Positions 8,346 to 15,862 of a stretch of DNA of 26,131 nucleotides are shown one piece after another. A program made the translations under genes and the position numbers. The stretch comes from an uncultured Oscillospiraceae bacterium. Its GTDB lineage: Bacteria; Bacillota; Clostridia; Oscillospirales; Oscillospiraceae. Under the pieces are notes generated by a model, which made no database searches, was not told the origin of the DNA, and worked only from the letters and a program-made list of their open reading frames with translations. The stretch spans positions 1 through 26,131 of the forward strand of contig CAKTIN010000018.1 of the NCBI GenBank assembly GCA_934565775.1, read 5' to 3'. Within the stretch, counting starts at the first letter, position 1. Every line of letters starts with the position of its first letter.

Positions 8346-8372
8346 GAAAAGCGCCCCGGCCTGGGGCGCTTT
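8346..8372 (-). terminator. Hairpin terminator after major tail protein gene
   Basis: A 10-bp perfect stem (AAAGCGCCCC at 8348-8357 pairing with GGGGCGCTTT at 8363-8372) has a five-base loop. On the minus strand it ends in a short T run (CGCTTTTCCC). It lies between the major tail gene stop and the chaperone ribosome site. The short T run suggests partial termination, which would keep major tail protein mRNA high and downstream messages lower. Confidence 0.7.
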
Positions 8373-8386
8373 CGCGTTATTATGGG

Positions 8387-8887
8387 TTAGCCCTCGCTCT
8401 CGGTGAAGGTCTTGGAGGTGGGATTCCACGTCCCCTTGACGCGGTTGCCGGCGTTATAGAGGGTAAAGGGGATCTGCACGCCGGAGGTATCGCCGCCGAT
8501 GCTCTTGGGCACGACCCACACATCCTCCCGGTAAGCCCAGACTACGGTGCCGTCGCTGCTCAGCAGCACGTCCACCTTGGTCGTAATGCAGGCATCCCCG
8601 GTCAGCCGCTCGTTGGCGATCTTGGCCAGCTGGGTAAACAGGGCGTCTCCCTCGGAGGCGTAGTAAGGATCTACCTCAGACTGCACCTCATAGCCGCTGT
8701 GGTTGACGCTCTGTTCCCCCAGGATGTTGCGCTTCAGCTCCACATCCGGGTTCAGCTCCTCGTTGTACTCCTCCAGATCCTTGCCCAGGCGGACATAATT
8801 GGGGGCGTAGGTCTGTTCTTCGGCCCCCTTAACGCCAAACTTGGCGTCCAGGTAGTGAGCCAGATATTTGCGTTCGATTTTTTCCAT
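8387..8887 (-). CDS. Major tail (tube) protein
   Basis: The product has 166 residues. ATG at 8887 is chosen because AAAGGAG lies ideally upstream; an ATG 15 bases earlier would place this site inside the gene. The sequence is beta-rich with mixed charge (YVRLGKDLEEYNEELNPDV, VNHSGYEVQSEVDPYYASEG, CITTKVDVLLSSDGTVVW), as in phage tube proteins of the XkdM / phi13 kind. It lies between the minor capsid/tail terminator gene and the chaperones, the fixed place of the tube gene, and is followed by a hairpin terminator as expected for an abundantly made structural protein. Confidence 0.83.
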   Translation of the reverse strand: MEKIERKYLAHYLDAKFGVKGAEEQTYAPNYVRLGKDLEEYNEELNPDVELKRNILGEQSVNHSGYEVQSEVDPYYASEGDALFTQLAKIANERLTGDACITTKVDVLLSSDGTVVWAYREDVWVVPKSIGGDTSGVQIPFTLYNAGNRVKGTWNPTSKTFTESEG

Positions 8888-8898
8888 AAATTCTCCTT

Positions 8899-9339
8899 TC
8901 AAGCGTCAAAGCGCTTTATAAACTGCACCGTGAGCTGCACGGTATACAGAGCGGTCCCTTCCTCGTCCGCGCCGAGGAGCGTGCCGTTCTGCGCCTTGAT
9001 GGTTTCCTTCCGCGCATCGTCCCCAAAAATGGGAGCGGCACGCCGGATAGACTGCTCCTGCACCCAGCTCTGGAATGCAAGCAGCCACTGCGCATTGGCC
9101 TCCGCACCGGTATCGTCTCCCGGAGCCTTGGGGAACACAAAATACAGGGTGAAGCCGTATTGGTTGGTGACGGTGACGTTCCCCAGCACGTCCTCTGTCC
9201 GGCTCAGCTCCGTGAGGCCGTTTGGCATGAGCCCGCCGTTCGAAGGGGCCGCCCCAGTGTAGTCTACGCTGAAGCCCTCCAGGGCCCCGTAGCCCGGATA
9301 GCGCCCGATCCAGTCCCGGATTTTTTCTAACGCCGTCAT
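8899..9339 (-). CDS. Minor capsid protein / tail terminator
   Basis: The product has 146 residues from ATG at 9339, which overlaps the previous stop as ATGA and has GGGAGGGG upstream. The start MTALEKIRDWIGRYPGYG, the middle GNVTVTNQYGFTLYFVFPKAP and the end YTVQLTVQFIKRF fit the minor capsid protein from bacteriophage family of A118-like phages. That family lies at the tail-terminator position (gpU / gp17-like), capping the tail tube where it meets the head. Gene order before the major tail protein supports this. Confidence 0.82.
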   Translation of the reverse strand: MTALEKIRDWIGRYPGYGALEGFSVDYTGAAPSNGGLMPNGLTELSRTEDVLGNVTVTNQYGFTLYFVFPKAPGDDTGAEANAQWLLAFQSWVQEQSIRRAAPIFGDDARKETIKAQNGTLLGADEEGTALYTVQLTVQFIKRFDA

Positions 9340-9803
9340 AACCGCCCCTCCCTTGCTCTCACATAGTCGTGCAGCTCCGCCAGGACTGCGTCTCCTTCTG
9401 CCTCCATCAGGCGTTTGTCCCAAAGCGGCCCTGCCTTCGAATTCTTTGTGGAATCATATTGCAGAGGCCGCTGCGTTTGCCGGAGGGCCGCTCCCTTTGG
9501 CCATCTGAGCCCCACGCCGGGGATCATTCTTGGTCCCTTCCCCGTGGCGGCATTGACCATTACATAGCCGTAATACTGATACCGGGCATAAGGTCCAAGC
9601 GTCGTAATTTCTGCCGGCTTGGACACAAAGGTCAGCTTGCTGGACAGTACGCCGGAGCGATACGGCATATACCGCGATACTCTCCGGCGGATGGTATTGG
9701 TCCAGAACTGCTGTACAGGCCCGTCCTTTTGCAGGCCGTGCCGCTGAAGCAGCTGCTCTGCCGTGGGCATCCTTACCTTAACCGTAATCTGTAGCAACCG
9801 CAA
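9336..9803 (-). CDS. Minor capsid protein (Minor_capsid_2 / HK97 gp10-like tail completion)
   Basis: The product has 155 residues. It starts at a TTG (9803) placed directly after the previous stop, with GGGGG a few bases upstream; an ATG 33 bases further in is an alternative. The middle carries the family signs RRRVSRYMPYRSGVLSSK and GPYARYQYYG, followed by a basic stretch and PLQYDSTKNSKAGPLWDKR. The PY-A-x-x-QYYG phrase is typical of the Minor_capsid_2 family, counterpart of HK97 gp10. It joins the head to the tail tube. Confidence 0.85.
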   Translation of the reverse strand: MRLLQITVKVRMPTAEQLLQRHGLQKDGPVQQFWTNTIRRRVSRYMPYRSGVLSSKLTFVSKPAEITTLGPYARYQYYGYVMVNAATGKGPRMIPGVGLRWPKGAALRQTQRPLQYDSTKNSKAGPLWDKRLMEAEGDAVLAELHDYVRAREGRL

Positions 9804-10178
9804 TCATCCCCCTGCCTCCAGATGGACCATTTTGCCCTGCCAATACTTGGGGTCCACATACTTTACCACCCCCAGCCCCGGGACCTTGGAGGGGATAAAC
9901 CCCGCCCAGGCCTCCCGGCTGGAAATTTCCGGCCCCTCTCCCAGCAGCACCTTGTCCCCGGGATATACCGTCTGTTCTTCAGTAGGCAGCACCAGCAGGA
10001 AGGAGGTTCCTTCGCTGCTGCCGGTTTTGTCCACGCTCTGGACCTTCTTGAAATCCAGAAACGCCCGGGGATAGACCCGGCGGCTGTAAGCCTCCCGGCC
10101 CTCGGCCTTGTGATAGACCGTGGCCGTTTGATTGCATAGCCGGTAATCCACGGGGCAGCCGGCTTTCACCCGCAGCAT
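9804..10178 (-). CDS. Head-tail joining protein (stopper-like)
   Basis: The product has 124 residues. ATG at 10178 overlaps the previous stop as TGATG and has GGGGG upstream; a GTG nine bases earlier would overlap that ribosome site. The sequence has small beta segments (QTATVYHKAEGREAYSRRV, SFLLVLPTEEQTVYPGDKVLLG) and a short C-terminal VVKYVDPKYW. Size, beta content and place between the connector and the gp10-like gene match the stopper (gp16-like) proteins that close the head after packaging. I do not recognise a definite family name. Confidence 0.75.
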   Translation of the reverse strand: MLRVKAGCPVDYRLCNQTATVYHKAEGREAYSRRVYPRAFLDFKKVQSVDKTGSSEGTSFLLVLPTEEQTVYPGDKVLLGEGPEISSREAWAGFIPSKVPGLGVVKYVDPKYWQGKMVHLEAGG

Positions 10179-10537
10179 CAGCAGCACCCCCTGTAAATAT
10201 CCAGATACAGCCCCGCGCAGCGGTACAGCTCTCGCTCCTGGCCCTGGGGAGACAGGTCCACAGCCTCCCCAGCGCCCGCATAGCTGACGGATACACTCCC
10301 AATACTGGCGGAGCTCACCGGGCCGCCCTGGCCGCTCTGGGCCGCCTCAAAGTAACACAGCGCGTCCGCCATGGCGCAGAGCGCCAGGCTTTCCGCGCCG
10401 CTTTCCGGGGCTGTGACGGTATAGACCCGCTTATACCGGGCCAAAACCTCCCCCGCCCGCTTTACCAGGCGGGGAAAGTCGGTCTCCGAGATCGAATCGC
10501 CCAGGTACGTCCCCGTATAGAATTCGTAGTCCGGCAT
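10178..10537 (-). CDS. Head-tail connector (adaptor-like) protein
   Basis: The product has 119 residues from ATG at 10537, with GGGGAGG upstream, 16 bases after the major capsid gene. The N-terminal half is helical and acidic-aromatic (EFYTGTYLGDSISETDFPRLVKRAGEVL), followed by an alanine-rich helix (ALCAMADALCYFEAAQSG) and a glycine/serine strand (SASIGSVSVSYAG). This is the usual form of gp6/gp15-like adaptors that bind beneath the portal ring. Role inferred from position and fold character. Confidence 0.78.
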   Translation of the reverse strand: MPDYEFYTGTYLGDSISETDFPRLVKRAGEVLARYKRVYTVTAPESGAESLALCAMADALCYFEAAQSGQGGPVSSASIGSVSVSYAGAGEAVDLSPQGQERELYRCAGLYLDIYRGCC

Positions 10538-10553
10538 GGGCGCCTCCCCGGCC

Positions 10554-11561
10554 TTAGCCGCCGACTGCGGCGGTCTTGGGCTTCAGGACGATTCCGTTCA
10601 GAGCGGCAGCCTTCAGGGTGTTCTTAAGCACCACGCCTGCGACCAGCTCCACCTCGCCCTTCTTCACCGCGCCGGGGGCGGCCATATCGGGCATATAGCT
10701 GTTGATCACGCCGTTGCCGGTGGGGGAGATACCGTGGAAGCCGTCCAGGCCGATGCTCACGGCGTAGATACTGGAGGTCCCTGCGGCGGTGGTGCTGGGG
10801 GTGCTGGTGCCAATTACGTCCACAGAGGCGGTGCCGTTGTAGTACATACCGGCGTCCATCAGGGGAATATCCCCGAAGTATTCCACCATTCTGCCGAAAT
10901 CGTCCTTCTTCCGGTCGTAGTACCCCGCCCGCCGGGCCGCAGCCCGAACCTTCAGCAGCATAGCCTTGTTCATGAGCAGCAGGGTCGCGCCGCCGTCTAC
11001 CATGTGGGTCAGCTGGTCCAGCTGGTCCACAAAGGCGTTGGAGTTGGCGTCCAGCTTGGCGGAATCCGACAGATCAATGTCGGTGGTGAACTCGCTGGAG
11101 GTCCCGGCCAGGATCTTCCGCAGGCCGTCAAAGGTGCCGGTCACATAGCCGGTACCGCTGGAGGCGGCAATGCCGTTGATCACCAGGTTGTGGAAGTAGT
11201 TGCTGGTCGCCTTGATCTTCTGCTGCGCCTGGAAGGCCAGCTCATCGATCGCGCCGGAGGTGTTCTGCAGCACCCGGTCCACCTGGAAGGAGCCGCCCAT
11301 AATGACGGCCTTCGCGGTTTTCTCCTCCCGCTTCGCCTCGCCGGGGGTGTACTCGCTGTTGATGGCGCGGACGGCGGCGGTGCTGGGCGTCTTGAGCTGA
11401 ATGTAGCCATAGGTCAGGGTAGAGCCGCCGGTGCCGGGGGAAATGGTGTTGTCAAACACCAGCTTGTCCAGCAGCAGGGAGCTACGCCGGAACTCGTCAA
11501 CGACCATCTGGTCAATCTTGTCGGCCATGCCGACCTTTGCTTCTGCGAGGGTAATTGCCAT
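10554..11561 (-). CDS. Major capsid protein
   Basis: The product has 335 residues and directly follows the scaffold gene. The sequence has the features of an HK97-fold coat protein: N-terminal arm (AKVGMADKIDQMVVDEFRR), E-loop-like strand (TLTYGYIQLKTPSTAAVRAIN), spine helix (ELAFQAQQKIKATSNYFHNLVING), and an A-domain with LLMNKAMLLKVRAAARRAGY and the substrate-like phrase GRMVEYFGDIPLMDAG common to many phage coats. No N-terminal delta domain or protease gene is visible, so assembly relies on the separate scaffold protein. AGGA lies upstream of ATG. Confidence 0.9.
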   Translation of the reverse strand: MAITLAEAKVGMADKIDQMVVDEFRRSSLLLDKLVFDNTISPGTGGSTLTYGYIQLKTPSTAAVRAINSEYTPGEAKREEKTAKAVIMGGSFQVDRVLQNTSGAIDELAFQAQQKIKATSNYFHNLVINGIAASSGTGYVTGTFDGLRKILAGTSSEFTTDIDLSDSAKLDANSNAFVDQLDQLTHMVDGGATLLLMNKAMLLKVRAAARRAGYYDRKKDDFGRMVEYFGDIPLMDAGMYYNGTASVDVIGTSTPSTTAAGTSSIYAVSIGLDGFHGISPTGNGVINSYMPDMAAPGAVKKGEVELVAGVVLKNTLKAAALNGIVLKPKTAAVGG

Positions 11562-11577
11562 GTTTTACATCATCCTT

Positions 11578-12132
11578 TCATTTCTTGTCGTATTTTTCGT
11601 GAAGCGCCCCGGACAACGTCAGCGCCTCGCCCTTGCCGCCCATCTGATGAGAGCCTGTGCCCCTGGCGTAGCCCGCCGGGGGATCTGCCTCAAACAGATA
11701 GCCGTTTTCCTTCTTGAGTCCCTCCAAGGCGGCGCTCAGGTCTGCGTCCTGGTTTTTGCTGGCGCGCAGGGCGTCCAGAGGCAGCAGCGCGGCAATCGCC
11801 TTTGCGTTGCGGCCCTTGGCTGCAGTGATCGCGTCCTTGACGCGCCCGTCAAAGGCCAGCCCATCCAGCTTTTCCTTCCACTGCTTGTCCTTGTCGGAGA
11901 GCTGCCCCTGCAAGGTGCTGATTTTCTCCTGCAGGTCCTTGACGTCAACGCCCTCAAAGGCCTTCAGCCCGTCCTGGGCGGTCTTCAGCTGATCCTTGAT
12001 TGCCGCATAGTCCGCAAAGGGCTTTTTGGCGGCTTCAATGTCCCTGCCGTTTTCCGCCAGGATCGCGTCAATGATCTCCTTGGGCAGCGCCTGGTCCCCA
12101 ACCTTGAAGTTCTGCAAAAATTCCGTTTTCAT
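11578..12132 (-). CDS. Scaffold protein (phage GP20 family)
   Basis: The product has 184 residues. The start (MKTEFLQNFKVGDQALPKEI), the phrase DAILAENGRDIEAAKKPFADY, and the long coiled coil (about 45-95, LKTAQDGLKAFEGVDVKDL, LQEKISTLQGQLSDKDKQW) are typical of the Phage_GP20 scaffold family. The section KDAITAAKGRNAKAIAALL is also family-wide. It guides capsid assembly and leaves before maturation. It is preceded by AAAGGA and by a 138-base gene-free stretch holding a strong terminator, so it may have its own promoter, though none is convincing by eye. Confidence 0.92.
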   Translation of the reverse strand: MKTEFLQNFKVGDQALPKEIIDAILAENGRDIEAAKKPFADYAAIKDQLKTAQDGLKAFEGVDVKDLQEKISTLQGQLSDKDKQWKEKLDGLAFDGRVKDAITAAKGRNAKAIAALLPLDALRASKNQDADLSAALEGLKKENGYLFEADPPAGYARGTGSHQMGGKGEALTLSGALHEKYDKK

Positions 12133-12220
12133 GTGTCCATCCTTTCCCGGCTAGGCGTTTTAGGAGGTCGCCAGCTCCCACCGTTCTGCATTTTAGGCCC
12201 GCAGATCGGCCAAATGGGTA

Positions 12221-12252
12221 TGAAAAAAGCACTGTGCAAAAAACACAGTGCT
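12221..12252 (-). terminator. Strong rho-independent terminator after YjcQ gene
   Basis: A perfect 9-bp stem (AGCACTGTG at 12228-12236 with CACAGTGCT at 12244-12252) has a seven-base loop. On the minus strand it is followed directly by six Ts (12223-12228). It lies just after the YjcQ stop codon, closing the packaging and minor capsid transcript before the scaffold and capsid genes. Confidence 0.88.
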
Positions 12253-12270
12253 CAAATCATCGTTCAGTTG

Positions 12271-12585
12271 TTAGGTAACAACCTCCACAACGCCCCTTGC
12301 GGCGTTATAAATTTTCCGCATGATGGAATTTTCCTGTAAGTATTCCAGGCCCTTCAGCGTAATGCGGATATTCTTCGCGTTTGCAGCGGTTTCGCCGAGA
12401 ACGTTCGCCTGGAAGGTTACGCCCTTGATATATCCAACATCCGCCATCATCTCAAGATAGCGGCTCCAACGCTCTTGTGACACGCCCAAGGCCTCCGGCC
12501 CCACCTGCATAATGTCAAATTCCGGCAAATCCATCGCCTTTTCCAGCGCGGAAAGAATCTTGTATACTGCTCTAAAGTTGTCCAT
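12271..12585 (-). CDS. YjcQ-family protein
   Basis: The product has 104 residues with AGGAGG upstream of ATG. It fits the YjcQ family, small winged-helix-like proteins frequent in Firmicute phages: NFRAVYKILSALEKAMD at the start, SQERWSRYLEMMADVGYIKGV in the middle and RITLKGLEYLQENSIMRK near the end. Biochemical function is unknown for the family. Here it follows the small acidic gene downstream of the minor capsid/toxin gene and ends at a strong terminator, so it belongs to that transcript and could be part of its protective or regulatory set; this is inference. Confidence 0.85.
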   Translation of the reverse strand: MDNFRAVYKILSALEKAMDLPEFDIMQVGPEALGVSQERWSRYLEMMADVGYIKGVTFQANVLGETAANAKNIRITLKGLEYLQENSIMRKIYNAARGVVEVVT

Positions 12586-12600
12586 GTGCCGAACCTCCTG

Positions 12601-12798
12601 TTAATTGCAGCAGTAGATTTCGTCATACACGCTTTCGATCTCGCGGGTTTCCGCTGTCGGATTATAATTCTCGTCAAGGCTATCACACATAAGATTGTCG
12701 AGAACATCCAGAAGGTCATTGACCTTAACCGTTTCCAGGTCAATTTCCGGGAACCTATTGCAAACGAAGCGCTTTGCTTCATCCGACATTTTCACCAT
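12601..12798 (-). CDS. Small acidic protein, possible immunity protein
   Basis: The product has 65 residues from ATG at 12798, with GGAGGAAT ideally placed upstream; it overlaps the end of the minor capsid gene by seven bases. The sequence is strongly acidic: 16 D/E against 6 K/R (net about -10), with a helical run VNDLLDVLDNLMCDSLDEN. Immunity proteins for nuclease toxins are commonly small, acidic and encoded directly after the toxin, while the C-terminal 86 residues of the upstream protein are basic (about 13 K/R against 8 D/E). I know no family for it. Low GC matches the 3' end of the upstream gene, as if both arrived together. Confidence 0.75.
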   Translation of the reverse strand: MVKMSDEAKRFVCNRFPEIDLETVKVNDLLDVLDNLMCDSLDENYNPTAETREIESVYDEIYCCN

Positions 12799-14468
12799 AT
12801 TGATTCCTCCTTGCGCGGATTGGTTTGAATTAAAATGCCAGTGTCCGGATTGATGGTTACAGAGCAATTCTTTCCGTTCAGCTTGATGCTCTTTCGCCCG
12901 CCTTGTGACACCCTGACGGGGCATACCTCCACGGGGTTATACAATGTGTCCTTGATGCTGTTTATATCAACACCAGAGCGGCGAATGATCCGCAAATTAT
13001 CGTGGAGCTTTTGCGGATCCACCATCGTACCGATTACGCGTTGCATAAAGTGCTGTGACTGCCCTGTTATTACAACTCCGTTGCTTGCCGTCGTTCCAAC
13101 AATCTCGGTTTGAATCTGGTTATATAGCGCTTCGTAGTTGTCGAAACGCGACAGTGGGGAGATCCAGCCAGAGTCAACATCATGTGCGTATCTTTGCAGA
13201 AGCTCATACCGAGGAGAGTCATTATACTTCACATCGTAGTATTCTGCAAGTGTTTTTATGGAATTATCTGCACCAATTGATTTTGACCATTCGCTATAAT
13301 AAGATTCTGCGGCTGTTTGGCTTTCCGTAGCCTCTTTCCATGCAAATCCTACCTCTTCCAGCCGCTCCTGCTGCGTCCGCAGTCCCGCCGCTTTAGAAAA
13401 CCGCCGGTATTCCTCCTCCAGGCGAACCAGGCGAATCTGGTCGTCCTGAAGCCGCTGGGCGTCCCCGGATGCCTCGTCCACCAGAATGCGGCGGCGCTGC
13501 TTGCGGATGGCCCGCTCCAGAGCCCGCTGCCGCTGGGTGGCCTCATAGCCGGTGTAGTGCTGGCCGTTATAGGTGAATCCGGCCTCGTTTTCCCGCCGCA
13601 TTTCCTCCAGCTCCTCCGGCGTGTACTGCGGCCGGCTGATCCCGAGGAGGATTGGATGCGCAGAGTGTCCGCAGTTCAGGGTTCCGATGCGCCGGACCAG
13701 GGAGGCGTTCAGCGTCTCATATTCTGCGTCTCCGTATTGGCGGCCTTGGATCGGCTCATGGTCTGGGGCGCTGTTGCTGTGCGCATCGATCTCCCAGCCG
13801 TTGGCCCCCATATCGTCATGATTCTGCTTGGAAATCTGCTCCTGCATCAGCCCCAGGCCGCCCATAACGCACCGCCGGGTTGCCGCCTCCAGCGTGGTAT
13901 GCACTCCGGATTCGTAATCGATCACCCGTACCCCCTTTTCTGCGAGATTCCGGGTAGCCTGGCGAACGGCGGTGTTGTAATCTGCGGCTCCGGTCGCCAC
14001 CTGGGAATAGGTGTAATCCATACAGCTGCGATACGCATCCTGCAAAGGCAGGGCGTTCCCGTAGGGGTCCACCATCCCCAGCGTCTGAGTAAGGTTTTTA
14101 AGCTCCCCCTGGGTCTGCTCCAGCGCTGCCTTTACGATCTTCTGTACCGGCTGGTTTTCCCGGAAGGGGACCGCCTGCTGATACGGCAGCGCCTCCAGAT
14201 CATGGCGGTATCCCGCCTCCGCGCTCTGGGTGAGCATCTGCCGCAGCTGCCTGTTTGACACATTCAGGAGCCGTTTCAGCGCTTTATTTGTTTTCCGCTG
14301 AGAGATTCCCAGCTCCTGGAGCTTCCAGAACTCATATTGTGCCGTAGCGGTGAGTTGCCCCGCCTCGGCCACCCGCCGGGCCAAATCCTGGAGTAGGTAA
14401 GCCACAACGGGCTCTAACAGCTGCTCGGAGGCGTCACGCAGCACATGAATTTCATCGACCTGCAGCAC
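12792..14468 (-). CDS. Minor capsid protein 2 with C-terminal toxin-like nuclease domain (MuF-type)
   Basis: The product has 558 residues from a GTG start at 14468 with GAGG seven bases upstream, two bases after the portal stop. Residues 1 to about 375 match the phage minor capsid protein 2 family: ISQRKTNKALKRLLNVSNRQ, MDYTYSQVATGAADYNTAVR, GVHTTLEAATRRCVMGG, HSNSAPDHEPIQGRQYG, LNCGHSAHPILLGISRP. About 376-460 is a low-GC linker. Residues 465-552 look like a BECR-type nuclease (barnase/EndoU/ColicinE5-D/RelE-like): GQSQHFMQRVIG with H473 and R477, then GRKSIKLNGKNCSVTINPD and TGILIQTNPR with S527, N540 and T549 as possible active residues. Polymorphic MuF toxins carried on this class of head protein are known in temperate phages of Firmicutes. 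Domain assignment is by motif shape only. Confidence 0.85.
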   Translation of the reverse strand: MLQVDEIHVLRDASEQLLEPVVAYLLQDLARRVAEAGQLTATAQYEFWKLQELGISQRKTNKALKRLLNVSNRQLRQMLTQSAEAGYRHDLEALPYQQAVPFRENQPVQKIVKAALEQTQGELKNLTQTLGMVDPYGNALPLQDAYRSCMDYTYSQVATGAADYNTAVRQATRNLAEKGVRVIDYESGVHTTLEAATRRCVMGGLGLMQEQISKQNHDDMGANGWEIDAHSNSAPDHEPIQGRQYGDAEYETLNASLVRRIGTLNCGHSAHPILLGISRPQYTPEELEEMRRENEAGFTYNGQHYTGYEATQRQRALERAIRKQRRRILVDEASGDAQRLQDDQIRLVRLEEEYRRFSKAAGLRTQQERLEEVGFAWKEATESQTAAESYYSEWSKSIGADNSIKTLAEYYDVKYNDSPRYELLQRYAHDVDSGWISPLSRFDNYEALYNQIQTEIVGTTASNGVVITGQSQHFMQRVIGTMVDPQKLHDNLRIIRRSGVDINSIKDTLYNPVEVCPVRVSQGGRKSIKLNGKNCSVTINPDTGILIQTNPRKEESIW

Positions 14469-14470
14469 GG

Positions 14471-15862
14471 TTAATCCTCATCTCCGGCCTGTAGGGCGCT
14501 GCCCTCCGGCATATAAGTCTCCCGGATCTTCGCCAGATCCTCCGGCGTCTCCCAGGGCTGCTTGTACTTCCAGGCCAGGGCGATTTCCGGCTTCAGGAGC
14601 TTCGCCGCCACCATGCTCATCAGGGTGCTCCAGGCCTTGTCCTCGTCGTAGAGGATGCCGTTGCCCCAATTGATTGCCACATCCTGGTCCGGATCGATCA
14701 CCGGGCCGCCGGTCTTGCCGTAGAGCCGTCCCAGCGTATCGCACACCCGCACCGCCTCCCGGACGGCCCGCTCCCAGGATTCCTGGAAATCCATGATCGT
14801 GAGATTGTATTCTCCGGCGCTGGACGTGACCTCCGTAGCCGTGCGCTCTGCGCTCTCCACCTCGGACAGCACGCCGCGCTTCATACCGATCACGCTTTCC
14901 ACATTCCGGAGATACTCCGTTTTCCTGGCCAGGAAGCTTTGCTCCCGCAGGGCAGGGGAGAAAGCAGTGATCTGCGTCTCTCCGTCCAGCCCCGGGGGTG
15001 CTGCCGTAAACACCCGGGCGTCCAGCCCCTTGGAGCCGTCCGGCCTCCGGCGCAGCATGGTATCCGGAACGATCAGGCGGCTTTCTCCGTTCTCAAACTC
15101 GATGTTGATCTGCGCCTCGTTGCGGTTGATGTTGTGGATCAGCCCCACGGCCGGGGCGTATACCGATACCCCATCTTCTGAGCCATCCACGCAGTTTTCC
15201 GCCGGGCACAGCACGGGAATCAGCCCCACGGAATACACCGGATCGCTGTAGCGGATCTCTGCCGGGAGTTCTTCATACATCTCCAGGGAGGCCAGGGGAA
15301 CCTCAGTCCCCAGCACCCCCTCTGATTCAGACCGAAACAGCCGGCTGGTGATCGTCAGATACCCCCCTGCGTCAACGGTGCGCCGCTCCAGAAGGGTGTA
15401 TACCAGGCGCCCCTGCCGGGTCACCTCTGAAATGCCGACATCTGTAAGGTGCCCGTGGGCATCCCGTCCAAAGACCAGATAGCTTTGCCGGTCAATCACG
15501 TGGAAGCAGTCAAAGCCCTCTGGGTCCGGCTTCAGCAGACAGCAGCCGCCGATGAGCATCTGCTGCACCGCCTTTTTCCGCACCCGGTCCAGCCCTGCCA
15601 GCACACCGGAGAGAAATCCCGCCCGGTCCTGCACCGGCTGCGCGGTGTACTCGCTGAAAATCGCTTTATACAGCTTGGACACGATTGCCGTGGGGATGCG
15701 CTGGCAGGGGTCCTCGCCCTGCGCAGGGGCGGTGTTGTAATACAGACCATACCAATCCTTGATTGCCTGCCGCATTTCGGAACTTGTAAGATCCCGGGCC
15801 CCATAGACCTGTTCGTAGCTGTATAGCTGGCTTGCCGCCCTTGCGGCGCTCCAAATGCTCAT
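14471..15862 (-). CDS. Portal protein (SPP1/A118 type)
   Basis: The product has 463 residues and its start overlaps the coiled-coil gene stop as ATGA. Early phrases EQVYGARDLTSSEMRQAIKDW and WYGLYYNT, the middle SVYAPAVGLIHNINRNEAQINIEFENGES, and the C-terminal helical segment TEYLRNVESVIGMKRGVLSEV / TATEVTSSAGEYNLTI / DFQESWERAVREAVRVC are typical of the A118-like portal family. The protein forms the twelve-part ring at one capsid vertex through which DNA enters. Length agrees with the family (around 450-520 residues), and the place between terminase and minor capsid 2 is standard. Confidence 0.92.
   Translation of the reverse strand: MSIWSAARAASQLYSYEQVYGARDLTSSEMRQAIKDWYGLYYNTAPAQGEDPCQRIPTAIVSKLYKAIFSEYTAQPVQDRAGFLSGVLAGLDRVRKKAVQQMLIGGCCLLKPDPEGFDCFHVIDRQSYLVFGRDAHGHLTDVGISEVTRQGRLVYTLLERRTVDAGGYLTITSRLFRSESEGVLGTEVPLASLEMYEELPAEIRYSDPVYSVGLIPVLCPAENCVDGSEDGVSVYAPAVGLIHNINRNEAQINIEFENGESRLIVPDTMLRRRPDGSKGLDARVFTAAPPGLDGETQITAFSPALREQSFLARKTEYLRNVESVIGMKRGVLSEVESAERTATEVTSSAGEYNLTIMDFQESWERAVREAVRVCDTLGRLYGKTGGPVIDPDQDVAINWGNGILYDEDKAWSTLMSMVAAKLLKPEIALAWKYKQPWETPEDLAKIRETYMPEGSALQAGDED

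Noticed and set aside
8327..9262. Plus-strand open frame of about 310 codons across the tail tube region
   Set aside because: It overlaps three well-supported minus-strand tail genes and has no ribosome site or known motif.
10536..11717. Long plus-strand open frame opposite the major capsid gene
   Set aside because: It lies wholly antisense to the capsid and scaffold genes, has no ribosome site and low-complexity H/G/V-rich composition; an effect of GC-rich codons on the other strand.
13317..14258. Plus-strand open frame opposite the minor capsid gene
   Set aside because: Antisense shadow of the GC-rich part of that gene; it stops near where GC drops.
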